From assembly GCF_000341105.1 (NCBI RefSeq), contig NZ_ANBB01000008.1:1-64000 (forward strand): DNA of 64,000 bases, read 5' to 3'. Each line of letters starts with the position of its first letter. The first letter of the stretch is position 1. The DNA comes from Nocardiopsis potens DSM 45234 (lineage in GTDB: Bacteria > Actinomycetota > Actinomycetes > Streptosporangiales > Streptosporangiaceae). The position numbers were made by a program, and so were the translations under genes. Shown one piece after another: positions 49,388 to 57,402 of the stretch. The notes below the pieces were generated by a model that did no database searches, was not told the origin of the DNA, and saw only the letters and a list, made by a program, of their open reading frames with translations.

Positions 49388-49630
49388 CGGGTGCGGCCGC
49401 CGCCGGTGTGCGGGTCCGCGGTGTCCCGCCCGGTTCTCGTCCGCCCCGCTTCCGTCCGCTCGGCTCCGGCGGGGATGCGGCATCTCGGCGCAGGCCGGGA
49501 CGGCCGTGCGGGCCCTGCGGGCGGGACGCGCACCCGCTCCGGGGCGCCTCCCGTGCCGCATCGGGGCCGGGGCCCGCAGCGGCGCCTCCTCACCGTGGAG
49601 GCGGCCGATGGGCCCGCGCCGGCCTGCGGG

Positions 49631-50245
49631 TCATTCCGCGGCGGGGGGAGCCAGGGCGCGCAGCGTGTGGTCGACGAGCACCTGGAGTTCGGCCGAGCTG
49701 TGCAGGTCGCCCTGGTGGAGCAGGAGGCGGTAGTAGACCGGCCCGTACAGCAGCTCCAGGGCCAGGTCCACATCGGCGTCCGGGCCGATCTGGCCGGCCT
49801 CGCGGCCCTTGGTCAGGCGGGCGCGGCCGTCTTCGGCGCGCGGCCGGAACAGCACCTCCTTCAGGGCGCGCGCCAGCTCCGCGTCATGCTGGGTGTCGGC
49901 GATCACGCCGACCAGGGCGCGGCCGAAGCGGGGGGCGCCCAGTAGCTCGCGCAGCAGTCCTTCCATCTGCGCCAGCAGGTCCGCGCGGAGGTCGCCGGTG
50001 TCGGGGAAGTCGGCGGCGGGAGCGGCGGCATCGTCCAGGGCCTCCAGGACGACCGCGCCCTTCGAGGGCCACCAGCGGTAGATCGTCTTCTTGCTCACTC
50101 CGGCCCGAGCGGCGATGGCCTCCACCGTCACCGGGCCGTATCCCTGCTCTTCGCATAGGTCTAAGGCGGCGTCGAGGACCGAGCGGCGGCTCTTCTCGCT
50201 GCGCCGCTGGGGATCGGGCCGCCTGGCTTCGAGGTCGTCTGGCAT
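49631..50245 (-). CDS. TetR-family regulator
   Basis: The 204-residue protein starts at ATG 50245 (MPDDLEARRPDPQRRSEKSR), 9 bases after TATAGA (50255-50260). The HTH is GYGPVTVEAIAARAGVSKKT followed by IYRWWPSKGAVVLEAL (about 37-75). The C-terminal domain (LLGAPRFGRALVGVIADTQH) is TetR_C_16-like. It is divergent from the SDR at 50388; both promoters carry 18-bp palindromic operators, so it should repress itself and the SDR. Confidence 0.92.
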   Translation of the reverse strand: MPDDLEARRPDPQRRSEKSRRSVLDAALDLCEEQGYGPVTVEAIAARAGVSKKTIYRWWPSKGAVVLEALDDAAAPAADFPDTGDLRADLLAQMEGLLRELLGAPRFGRALVGVIADTQHDAELARALKEVLFRPRAEDGRARLTKGREAGQIGPDADVDLALELLYGPVYYRLLLHQGDLHSSAELQVLVDHTLRALAPPAAE

Positions 50246-50262
50246 GCCGCCCACTCTATACG

Positions 50263-50343
50263 ACACGACACGGATCGTGTTGACAGAGGGGCGGTCGCAT
50301 GTGCAGACTTCACATCGCCAAAACGACACGACACGTGTCGTGT
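50263..50343. promoter_or_regulatory. two TetR operators and the SDR promoter
   Basis: ACACGACACGTGTCGTGT (50326-50343) is a perfect 18-base palindrome. ACACGACACGGATCGTGT (50263-50280) matches it at 15 of 18 positions. The upstream site overlaps the tetR promoter and a TTGACA (50280-50285) that fits as -35 of the rightward promoter. The second site lies in the SDR leader. Confidence 0.85.
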
Positions 50344-50387
50344 GATTCTCGGCGCCGTCAGCGGCGCCCGGAAAAGGGAGTTCACGC

Positions 50388-51146
50388 ATGCCACGCTTCA
50401 CCGACAAGGTCGTCCTCGTCACCGGCGGCAACTCGGGCATGGGCCGGGCCGTGGCCGAGCGGCTCGCGGCCGAGGGGGCCGCGGTCGTCCTCGGCGCCCG
50501 CCGCAAGGACCTCGGCGACCAGGTCGCCGCCGAGATCCGCGCCGGCGGCGGACGCGCGGTCTTCGTCCCCGCCGACGTCACCGTCGAAGAGGACGCCGCC
50601 CGGCTGGTCCAGGCGGCGATCGACGAATTCGGCCGCCTGGACGGGGCGTTCAACAACGTCGGCGGGATGAACGGGTTCGGCCCGGTGCCCGAGATCTCCG
50701 ACAGCGCCTGGCGCGCCGACCTGGACGTCAACCTGACCAGCGTCTTCTACGGGCTCAAGTACCAGCTGCCGGCGATCCTCGCCGCCGGTGGCGGGGCGGT
50801 GCTCAACAACGCCTCGAACCTGGGGGTGACCGGCACGCCGACCGTGGCCCCCTACGTGGCGGCCAAGCACGGCGTGGTCGGGCTCACCCGGGCCGCCGCG
50901 CTGGAGAACGCCGGCGCCGGAGTCCGGGTCAACGCCCTGGTCACCGGGGGTGTCGACACGCCTCTGTTCGCGCAGACGATGGGCGCCACCCCGGAGGGCA
51001 GGGCGCAGGTGGAGGCCATGCTCCCGGTCGGCCGCATCGCTCAGCCCGACGAGATCGCCGCCTTCGCGGCCTTCCTGCTCAGCGATGAATCGCGGTTCAT
51101 CACCGGCGCCGCGCTGGCCATCGACGGGGGCATCACCGCCCAGTGA
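50388..51146 (+). CDS. short-chain dehydrogenase/reductase
   Basis: The 252-residue enzyme starts at ATG 50388 after AAAGGGAG. Motifs: VVLVTGGNSGMGRAVAERLA, LGARRKDLGDQ (basic residue for NADPH), FNNVGGMNGFG (NNAG variant), NNASNLGVTGTP with catalytic Ser, YVAAKHGVVGL (Tyr-x3-Lys), VNALVTGGVDTP and the C-terminal SRFITGAALAIDGGITAQ. It is a classical tetrameric SDR of the FabG/glucose-dehydrogenase type. It is regulated by the divergent TetR; the inducer and substrate are unknown. Confidence 0.93.
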   Translation: MPRFTDKVVLVTGGNSGMGRAVAERLAAEGAAVVLGARRKDLGDQVAAEIRAGGGRAVFVPADVTVEEDAARLVQAAIDEFGRLDGAFNNVGGMNGFGPVPEISDSAWRADLDVNLTSVFYGLKYQLPAILAAGGGAVLNNASNLGVTGTPTVAPYVAAKHGVVGLTRAAALENAGAGVRVNALVTGGVDTPLFAQTMGATPEGRAQVEAMLPVGRIAQPDEIAAFAAFLLSDESRFITGAALAIDGGITAQ

Positions 51147-51176
51147 CCCCGGCCGGGCCGCCTCGGGACGGCCCGG

Positions 51177-52142
51177 TCACGGCGGTCCCTGCTCCCCGTT
51201 CTCGGCGAGCAGGGACCGCACCCGTTCCAGGAAGGCCGTGCGCACCGCGTCGGGGGCCAGGACCCGGAGCGGGGTGTCCAGGCCGAGGAGGTAGCCGGCG
51301 AGGCCGTCGGCGTCGGGGCCGCCGATCTCCACCACGGTGGCGTCCGGGCCGTCCGGGCGGTGGGCGCCGACCGACGGCGGCACCAGCAGCAGCGCCCGCT
51401 CCATGGGCACGGGGAGGCGGACCACCGCGTGCACCGGGTACCTTCCGGCGGCCCGGGACTCGGCGACCAGCCGGACCGGGTCGGGCCCCTCGACCGGGTC
51501 CGCCGGCCGCCCGCAGGGCTCGATCCGCCGGACCCGGTCGGCGCGGAACGTCCGCCACTCGCCCCGCGCCACGTCCCGTGCGACGAAGTACCAGCGGCCG
51601 GCGGCCCGCACCAGCCGGTAGGGGTCCACCTCCCGGACGGTGGCCCTGCCCGACCGGTCCCGGTAGGACAGCCGGCAGCGCTCCCCTCCCCGGCAGGCGG
51701 AGGCCAGTTCGAGCAGCATGCCGGCGGCGAGCCGCCCCTCTTCGGAGCCGGGGGCGTACGCCAGCGCCGCGTCCATCTCGCCCAGCCGCCGGGCGACCGC
51801 GGCGGGCAGCAGCCGGCCCAGTTTCAGCAGGGCGGACAGCGCGGCCTGGTCGCCGCCGAGATCTCCGCCGAGCGCGGCTTCGCGCAGGGCGACCGCGATC
51901 GCCAGCGCCTCCTCGTCGTCCAGCGCCAGCGGCGGGATCCGGTCGCCGGAGCCGAGGCCGTAGCCGCCCCAGGGGCCGGGGTCGGATTCGACGCCGTAGC
52001 CCAGCTCGCGCAGCCGGGCGATGTCCCGCCGGACGGTGCGGCCGGTGACCTCCAGGCGCTCCGCCAGCTCCTCGCAGGTCCACGAGGGCCGGTCGGCCAG
52101 CAGGGAGAGCAGGAGGAGCAGCCGCGCAGACGTACTCAGCAT
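51177..52142 (-). CDS. WYL-domain transcriptional regulator (YafY/DeoR-type HTH)
   Basis: The 321-residue protein starts at ATG 52142 (MLSTSARLLLLLSLLADRPS); GTG codons a few bases upstream are alternatives. The HTH_11 domain (about 1-60) has TCEELAERLEVTGRTVRRDI followed by RLRELGYGVESDPGPWGGYG. The WYL domain (about 140-215) has CRLSYRDRSG and VDPYRLVRAAGRWYFVARD, in which RWY replaces WYL, with FRADRVRRIEP. The C-terminal WCX domain follows. WYL regulators sense small ligands or nucleic acids. It is divergent from the VOC gene with a 10-bp-arm inverted repeat between them. Confidence 0.9.
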   Translation of the reverse strand: MLSTSARLLLLLSLLADRPSWTCEELAERLEVTGRTVRRDIARLRELGYGVESDPGPWGGYGLGSGDRIPPLALDDEEALAIAVALREAALGGDLGGDQAALSALLKLGRLLPAAVARRLGEMDAALAYAPGSEEGRLAAGMLLELASACRGGERCRLSYRDRSGRATVREVDPYRLVRAAGRWYFVARDVARGEWRTFRADRVRRIEPCGRPADPVEGPDPVRLVAESRAAGRYPVHAVVRLPVPMERALLLVPPSVGAHRPDGPDATVVEIGGPDADGLAGYLLGLDTPLRVLAPDAVRTAFLERVRSLLAENGEQGPP

Positions 52143-52159
52143 CTTCGCAGTCTCCACCA

Positions 52160-52197
52160 CGACCAGGACAGAACCCGTCCTGGTCGGCCCGTACCGT
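52160..52197. promoter_or_regulatory. inverted-repeat operator and leaderless promoter between WYL regulator and VOC gene
   Basis: CGACCAGGAC (52160-52169) and GTCCTGGTCG (52177-52186) are perfect 10-bp arms with a 7-base spacer. TACCGT (52192-52197) is a -10 element seven bases before the VOC ATG, giving a leaderless transcript. The operator covers the region between the expected -35 and -10. Confidence 0.75.
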
Positions 52198-52204
52198 CCC
52201 CTCC

Positions 52205-52606
52205 ATGAGCGAAACGACTGGAACGACCGCCGGGGCGACCGCGCCGGCCGCCCGCTTCTCCGCGGTGACCTTCGACTGCCCGGACCCGGCCGAACTGGCC
52301 CGCTTCTACGGGGAGGCGCTCGGCCTGCCGGTCGCCTTCTCCAGCGACCACTTCGTGTTCCTCGCCCAGGAGGGCGCGCCCGGGCTGGGGTTCAACCGGG
52401 TGGCGGACTACCGGCCCCCGACCTGGCCGGAGCCCGAGCGAGAGAAGCGGGCCCACATCGAGCTGGGCGTCGACGACCTGGACGCGGCCCGGGAGCGCCT
52501 GGTCGCGCTGGGCGCGACCGAGGCCCCGGTCCAGCCGGACCCGGACCGCTGGCGGGTGCTGCTGGACCCGGCGGGCCACCCGTTCTGCATCTCCACCCTC
52601 GTCTGA
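52205..52606 (+). CDS. VOC-family (glyoxalase/dioxygenase-like) protein
   Basis: The 133-residue protein shows the two-module VOC fold: FSAVTFDCPDPAELARFYGE-ALGLPVAF in the first half, AHIELGVDDLDAARERLVAL, and LLDPAGHPFCIST at the end. This is the Glyoxalase_6/Bleomycin-resistance-like group. His in HIELGV and Cys/Ser at the end differ from the classical metal-binding Glu, so catalysis is uncertain. The divergent WYL regulator probably controls it. Confidence 0.88.
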   Translation: MSETTGTTAGATAPAARFSAVTFDCPDPAELARFYGEALGLPVAFSSDHFVFLAQEGAPGLGFNRVADYRPPTWPEPEREKRAHIELGVDDLDAARERLVALGATEAPVQPDPDRWRVLLDPAGHPFCISTLV

Positions 52607-52767
52607 GGAGGGGAGGGGCGGGGCCGCCGGCCCGCCGCCCCGATGAGTTCCGGGGCCCGGCGGACTCACCTGTTCAGGGCCGTCCCGCCGCTGCGGCCGC
52701 CGCGCTGCGGGGCGGCCGCCCGCGTGCTCCCCGCGCGGCGGGCACCAGGGGCTCGGCGGCCCCTCTC

Positions 52768-53064
52768 CTAAGGGCCGGGCTCTTCGACGACGACGGCGGA
52801 CAGGGCCCCGCCCTCCAAGGTGCGGATCCTGGCCTTCTCGCCGATCTCGCGTGCGGCGCGGCGGATGGCCGACTTGAGCAGGGGGCCCTGCTCCGCATAG
52901 GCCGGATGCACCACGACCCGGCCGGTGCGGCCGAGCTCCGCGCTGATCTCGGCCGCGAGGACGGTGCGCTGCCGGTCCTCTTCTTCCGGGGCCACGCGCT
53001 GGACGGCGGCCTGCACGCGGGAGCCCGGGGCCGGGGCGCCGGTGCGGGCGGTCTCGTCGCTCAT
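52768..53064 (-). CDS. small hypothetical protein, 98 aa
   Basis: ATG 53064 lies 6 bases after TAGCCT on the minus strand (53071-53076), indicating a leaderless promoter and supporting a real gene. The protein begins MSDETARTGAPAPGSRVQAA, then an acidic helix (VAPEEEDRQRTVLAAEISAE), then GRVVVHPAYAEQGPLLKSAI and RRAAREIGEKARIRTLEGG. It looks like a small alpha/beta domain. No family is recognised. Confidence 0.6.
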   Translation of the reverse strand: MSDETARTGAPAPGSRVQAAVQRVAPEEEDRQRTVLAAEISAELGRTGRVVVHPAYAEQGPLLKSAIRRAAREIGEKARIRTLEGGALSAVVVEEPGP

Positions 53065-53141
53065 CCCGCGAGGCTACAGCGGGAGGACGACAGCCGGCCG
53101 CCGCCCGGGGACCGCCCGGAGGGTGCGCCCCGCCGACGGAC

Positions 53142-54020
53142 TCAGGCGCCCTGGTCGGCGAAGCCGGTCCGCCAGGTGGGGTGCTCCGGGGTCCAGCCGC
53201 GGGAGCGGGCCAGGGCGTTGTCGGCGCCGCGCGCCCAGTCGGGGCCGCTCCCCTCGGCGGCGGGGGCCGGCGCGGGCACGCCGAGGGCGCCGGCCAGCAC
53301 CGGCAGCCACTCCCGGGCGGGCGCGGGCTCGTCGTCGGCGATGTTGACCGGGCCGCCCGGCCAGTCCAGGGCGGCCACCGCCGCCCGCGCCGCGTCGGCG
53401 ACGTGCACGAAGGAGCTCACCGCGTCCCCGGCCTCCAGGCTGCCCAGGAACGGGGCGCCCGGCTCGCCGGCCAGTGCGGCCGCGACCGCCCCGCCCGGCG
53501 CGTACCAGGTGCCCGGGCCGTAGAGGATCCCGTAGCGGAGCAGGACCGCGGTCTCCAGCTCGGCGGCGGTCTCCTCCAGCGCCCGGACGGCGCCGACCAT
53601 CCCGGCCCGCGGCTGCGCCTCCCGGTCGTCCAGCGGGACCGACTCGCCGGCCGGGCCGTCGCCCGGGGCGTAGGTCCAGCAGATCGACTGGGCGACGATC
53701 CGGCGCACCCCCGCCGCCGCGGCGGCGTCCACCAGGTTGCGGGTGCCCTCGCGGCGCAGCCGCCCGTTGGCCGCGCCGTCCGCGCCGGACAGGTCGGTGA
53801 GCTGGTGGATCACCGCGTCCGGTGCGGCTTCGGACACCGCCTCGTGCAGCGCCCCGGCGTCGAGCGCGTCGGCCCGGACGGCCCGCGCCCCCTGGGCCCG
53901 CACCCGTGCGGCGCCCTCCTCGGTGCGGGAGGTCCCGGTGACCTCGTGCCCGGCCCGCAGCAGCAGGGGGACGAGCAGGCGGCCGACGGCGCCGGTGGCG
54001 CCCGCGACGAGAACGCGCAT
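53142..54020 (-). CDS. NAD(P)-dependent epimerase/dehydratase (extended SDR)
   Basis: The 292-residue protein starts at ATG 54020, 7 bases after AAGGAG. The Rossmann motif is RVLVAGATGAVGRLLVPLLL, with TSRTEEGAARVRAQGARAVR (beta2 Ser-Arg suggests NADPH) and AVIHQLTDLSGADGAANGRL. The active site has AQSICWTYAPGD and RYGILYGPGTWYAPGG; the usual YxxxK is replaced, so this may be an atypical or NmrA-like member. SSFVHVADAARAAVAAL and PVNIADDEPAPAREW are typical substrate-side motifs. A MITE-like repeat lies immediately upstream. Confidence 0.85.
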   Translation of the reverse strand: MRVLVAGATGAVGRLLVPLLLRAGHEVTGTSRTEEGAARVRAQGARAVRADALDAGALHEAVSEAAPDAVIHQLTDLSGADGAANGRLRREGTRNLVDAAAAAGVRRIVAQSICWTYAPGDGPAGESVPLDDREAQPRAGMVGAVRALEETAAELETAVLLRYGILYGPGTWYAPGGAVAAALAGEPGAPFLGSLEAGDAVSSFVHVADAARAAVAALDWPGGPVNIADDEPAPAREWLPVLAGALGVPAPAPAAEGSGPDWARGADNALARSRGWTPEHPTWRTGFADQGA

Positions 54021-54085
54021 GGGACTCCTTTTCGGGGCGGTCCCGGATCCGCCCGCCGGGCGGGGGCCGGGACGTGGACGGGGGC

Positions 54086-54371
54086 TGACAACTGTTGGTG
54101 ATTTCATCGGTACTTCTCGATGATCCTCCGTTGCCATCGCCTCAGGCGGTTCGGCGGTCCGGCGCGCATGCAGGGCGTTCACCGTCAGAGCGCCGGGAAG
54201 CGGGCGTCTCTCGAGGAGAGCACCGCCTGGCATCGGAGCCCTCGCCGGGAAGTCGCCCGGAGAGGAGAAACGCCTCGTGGAGACCGTGTGAGACCTCGCT
54301 CTTCGGAGCCGGCGGCGGTCGGTGAAGCAGGAAGGAGACCAGCGAGAGGAACGCTGAGATTCACTCAACGG
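54086..54371. mobile_element. 286-bp MITE-like element, copy 1
   Basis: This 286-base block starts TGACAACTGTTGGTGATTTC and ends ATTCACTCAACGG. It is repeated at 55506-55791 in the same orientation with no indels and about 23 differences by hand count (about 92% identity). The ends are imperfect inverted repeats: GTTG-GTGA-TT-CATCGGTAC-TTCTCG against GTTGAGTGAATCTCAGCGTTCC-TCTCG. GC content is lower than the surroundings. It has no credible coding capacity. It fills most of the 475-base gap 54021-54495. Confidence 0.75.
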
Positions 54372-54495
54372 CAAGGGTAGACGGGGCCGGGCGCGGAGCG
54401 GCGGGCGGCCCCGCCGGTGGGAAAAAGAGGTGACGGCGCCGCGCCGATCGGGCAGCCTGGCCCTCGGCCCGGCCCCTTGACGCGGAGGAGACCCG

Positions 54496-55278
54496 ATGGA
54501 CCGTGCGGAGTACGAGCGGTACTGCGCGGAGATCACCGCCCAGACCGACCTGCTGCGGGAGGCGGTGCGCGGCGCGGACATGCGGGCCCCGGTGCCGACC
54601 TGCCCGGGCTGGAACCTCGGGCAGCTCCTGCGCCACCTGGGTTGGTCGCAGCGGTGGGCCGAGGAGGTCGTCCGGACCCGCGCGGCCGGCCCCGTCGCCG
54701 AGGACCGGCTGAACGACGTCTCCGGGTACGCCGACGAGGACGGCGCGTTCCTGGACGGCTGGCTCGCCGAGGGCGCCGCGGCGCTCTCCGCCGCACTGCG
54801 CGGGGCCGGGCCGGACGCCCCGGTGTGGAACCCCTCGGACGACCTCTCGCTCCGGACGCGGTTCTGGGCCCGCCGGGAGGCCTGCGAGACCGCCGTGCAC
54901 CGCGCCGACGCCTGCCTGGCGGTCGGTGCCGAGTACCGGCTCGGCGCGCAGGCCGCCCGGGGCGCCCTCGACGAGTGGATGGAGAACGGCGCGCACCCCG
55001 AGGCCTACGCCGCGGGGCCGGGCTGGCCTGCGCTGCTGGGGGCCGGCCGGAGCGTCCTCCTGTGGGCCTCCGACGACGATGCGGCCTGGTTCGCCGACCT
55101 GTCCGGCGCGGCCCCGGCCTGGTCGCGCACGGCGCGGGAGGCGGCGGTGACGGCCCATGGCCCGCTCACCGGCCTCGTCCTGTTCGTCTACCGCCGGCCC
55201 GCCCCGGGCGTCGAGGTCACCGGCGACGAGGGCCTTTTGGACCTCTGGCTCGCCCGCACCGGCTTCTGGCTGCAGTGA
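54496..55278 (+). CDS. mycothiol-dependent maleylpyruvate-isomerase-family (DinB/MDMPI) protein
   Basis: This 260-residue protein has the N-terminal MDMPI four-helix DinB fold: DRAEYERYCAEITAQTDLLR, PVPTCPGWNLGQLLRHLGWS. The three metal ligands are His47, Glu131 and His135 (CETAVHRAD), matching the His-Glu-His spacing of mycothiol-dependent maleylpyruvate isomerase. The C-terminal MDMPI_C domain ends VTGDEGLLDLWLARTGFW. Members transfer or use mycothiol in isomerisation or detoxification; the actual substrate is unknown. The gene is bracketed by two direct copies of a 286-bp MITE-like element. Confidence 0.9.
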   Translation: MDRAEYERYCAEITAQTDLLREAVRGADMRAPVPTCPGWNLGQLLRHLGWSQRWAEEVVRTRAAGPVAEDRLNDVSGYADEDGAFLDGWLAEGAAALSAALRGAGPDAPVWNPSDDLSLRTRFWARREACETAVHRADACLAVGAEYRLGAQAARGALDEWMENGAHPEAYAAGPGWPALLGAGRSVLLWASDDDAAWFADLSGAAPAWSRTAREAAVTAHGPLTGLVLFVYRRPAPGVEVTGDEGLLDLWLARTGFWLQ

Positions 55279-55505
55279 GCGTCCCGTCCGGCGGCCCGCC
55301 CCCGGCGCGGGCCGGCCCCTGCCGCCGCCCCGGCGGGCGGCCGGGGTCCGCCCCGATGGCGGCGGCCCGGCGCCCAGGGGCGGCCCCGGGGCGAAGCCGC
55401 GGAGCCGGGTGGGGAGCGTGGGCGGTCACCGGTGCCGGGGCACGCGCCCGCCCTCCCGGACGCGGCCCGGCCGGCGGAGGCCCGCCGGCCGGGCCGCGCG
55501 GGGGG

Positions 55506-55791
55506 TGACAACTGTCGGCGATTTCATCAGCGCTTCTCGATGATCCTCCGTTGCCATCGCCTCAGGCGGTTCGGCGATCCGGCGCGAATGCAGGACGTTC
55601 ACCGTCAGAGCGCCTGGAAGCGGGCCCATCTCGAAGAGGGCACCGCCTGACATCGGAACCCTCGCCGGGAAGTCGCCCGGAGAAGAGAAACGCCTCGTGG
55701 AGACCGCGTGAGACCTCGCTCTTCGGAGCCGGCGGCGGTCGGTGAAGCAGGAAGAAGACCGGCGTAAGGAACGCTGGGATTCACTCAACGG
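55506..55791. mobile_element. 286-bp MITE-like element, copy 2
   Basis: This is the same 286-bp block as at 54086-54371, in the same orientation. Its right end directly abuts the stop codon (55792-55794) of the serine-hydrolase gene, so it may supply that gene's 3' untranslated region. The stretch 55279-55505 to its left has no other feature. Confidence 0.75.
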
Positions 55792-56886
55792 TCAGCCTTC
55801 CGTGGTGACGGTGAGGTCGTCGCCGAGGGCGGCGGCGATCTCGGCCGCGCGGGAGTGGTCGTCCAGGCGGCGGGTCAGGTAGGCGGCGGCGTGGCCGTTC
55901 TTCAGCGACCACCAGGCCGCCGAGCCGCCGACGCCGCCCTTGGCGATCTTCCCGCGGTCCCGGATGAACCCCGCGGTCCAGGTCAGCTCGGTGCCGAAGA
56001 CCTCGTCGTACCCTGTGGCCTGCGGGGAGACGTACTCGGCGTGCAGCTCCGGCCCGAGCAGGGCGCGGACCGGGCCGTCCTCGTCGGTGAGCCGGGAGAA
56101 GAACTCCGCCAGGCCGCTCGCGGTCGCGTGCAGGCCGACCCCGCCGAAGACCGCCCCGCGCCATGCCCTCGAGTTGGTCAGCTCCGGGTCGAGCGGGCCC
56201 GGCGGGGTGCGCAGCCAGGGCTCGGCGGGCAGCAGCCGGGGCCACTCCGGTACCGCGTACTCCAGGTCGGCGACCCGGTGCAGCTCCTCCTCGGGCACCG
56301 CGAACCGGGCGTCCAGGCCGAGCGCGGGCCGGACCCGGGTGTCGAACACCTCGCCCAGGGAGGCGCCGGTGCTCGCGCGGAGCACGCCGTCGATGAGGTG
56401 GCCGTAGGTGAGCGCGTGCTCCCCGATCGCGGTGCCCGGCGGGTGCTCCGGGGCGGCCTCGGCGAGGGCGCGCCGCAGCCCGGCGCCGTCCAGCGGGTCC
56501 AGGGCGGCGGCGGACTCCGGGAAGCGGGGCTGGCCGGCCCGGTGGGTGAGCAGGTGGCGCAGGGTGGTCCGGTCCTTGCCCCGCACTCCGTACTCGCGCC
56601 AGTGGTCGGCGATCGGGTCGTCCAGTCCGAGCGCCCCGTCGGCGACCGCGACCAGCGCCGCGAGCGCGGCGAAGGGCTTGGAGACCGAGTAGGTCTGCAC
56701 CATGGTGCCGGCCTGCCAGGGGCGCCGCCGGCCGGTGTCGGCCCATCCCCCGCTCAGCCGGACCACCTCGCGGCCGCCCTTCCGGACCGAGACCCCGGCG
56801 CCGGTCTCCCGGCCGTCGTCGACCAGGCGCTGGAAGACCCGGCGCACCTCTTCGTAGCCCTCCTCCGCGAAGCCTTCGACCCGCAT
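55792..56886 (-). CDS. serine hydrolase, EstB/class C beta-lactamase family
   Basis: The 364-residue protein has no signal peptide, so it is likely cytoplasmic. The SxxK motif is YSVSKPFAALAAL (Ser67, Lys70), and the Tyr motif is HALTYGHLIDGVLRASTG. KGGVGGSAAWW near the C-terminus is the third (W/H-G-G type) box. It resembles EstB-type esterases rather than true beta-lactamases. The catalytic set is complete. The 3' end abuts a MITE-like element; the promoter region contains a striking C4-TA-G5 palindrome. Confidence 0.88.
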   Translation of the reverse strand: MRVEGFAEEGYEEVRRVFQRLVDDGRETGAGVSVRKGGREVVRLSGGWADTGRRRPWQAGTMVQTYSVSKPFAALAALVAVADGALGLDDPIADHWREYGVRGKDRTTLRHLLTHRAGQPRFPESAAALDPLDGAGLRRALAEAAPEHPPGTAIGEHALTYGHLIDGVLRASTGASLGEVFDTRVRPALGLDARFAVPEEELHRVADLEYAVPEWPRLLPAEPWLRTPPGPLDPELTNSRAWRGAVFGGVGLHATASGLAEFFSRLTDEDGPVRALLGPELHAEYVSPQATGYDEVFGTELTWTAGFIRDRGKIAKGGVGGSAAWWSLKNGHAAAYLTRRLDDHSRAAEIAAALGDDLTVTTEG

Positions 56887-57402
56887 GCCCCGGCCCTCCT
56901 TCCGCTCTCGCGGGTGGTGGCGGCCCCACCCGCACCGTCTCCCGCATACCCCGGCCGGGTACGCGGATGGCGAACAGAATACCCCTAGGGGGTATGAAAG
57001 GCAATGGGGTCCGCGGCCGCGCGGACCCCCGGGACAAGGCGGCCCGGCGGGTTTCGGTCGCCTCCCGGCGATCGGATTCCCGGAAAGCGCCCCCGCCGCC
57101 GGCCGCGATGGAGAAGGATCGTCTCCATCGGCCTCACCGACCGCGCTCGGGGAGGCGCGCCGGCGGGCAGTCCGGCCACCGGAGCGGCCGCTCCGGCGCC
57201 GGGACCGCTCCCAGCCGCCGGAGCGCCTTCCCCGCCCGCCGAACGGGACCGGGGCGCCCGGCTCCGCGGCGGCGGTCGCAGCGGCCGCCTGCCCGGGGCC
57301 CTCCCGACCCGAGGGCAGGGGCGCCCCGGCGTCGGCCCGACCCCTCCCCGGGCCGGCGCCGGGACCCGCCGTCCCGGCGGACCGGAGAAGCGGCCCGGCA
57401 GG
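56887..57402. other. 516-base intergenic region
   Basis: Apart from the palindromes at 56945-56995 near the serine-hydrolase start, nothing is recognisable in this GC-rich stretch. No coding frame or RNA gene is seen between 57000 and 57402. Confidence 0.45.
56979..56995. promoter_or_regulatory. CsoR-like palindrome
   Basis: ATACCCCTAGGGGGTAT is a near-perfect palindrome with a C4/G5 core flanked by ATA/TAT, the pattern of operators for CsoR/RcnR-type (DUF156) metal-sensing repressors. TACCCCGGCCGGGTA (about 56947-56961) just to its left is similar. It lies 60-110 bases upstream of the serine hydrolase. No csoR gene is in the window. Confidence 0.5.

Noticed and set aside
45407-49561. A 1384-residue minus-strand open frame
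   Set aside because: It is the SDR gene preceded by the antisense of the SARP-type regulator, a GC-driven artefact.
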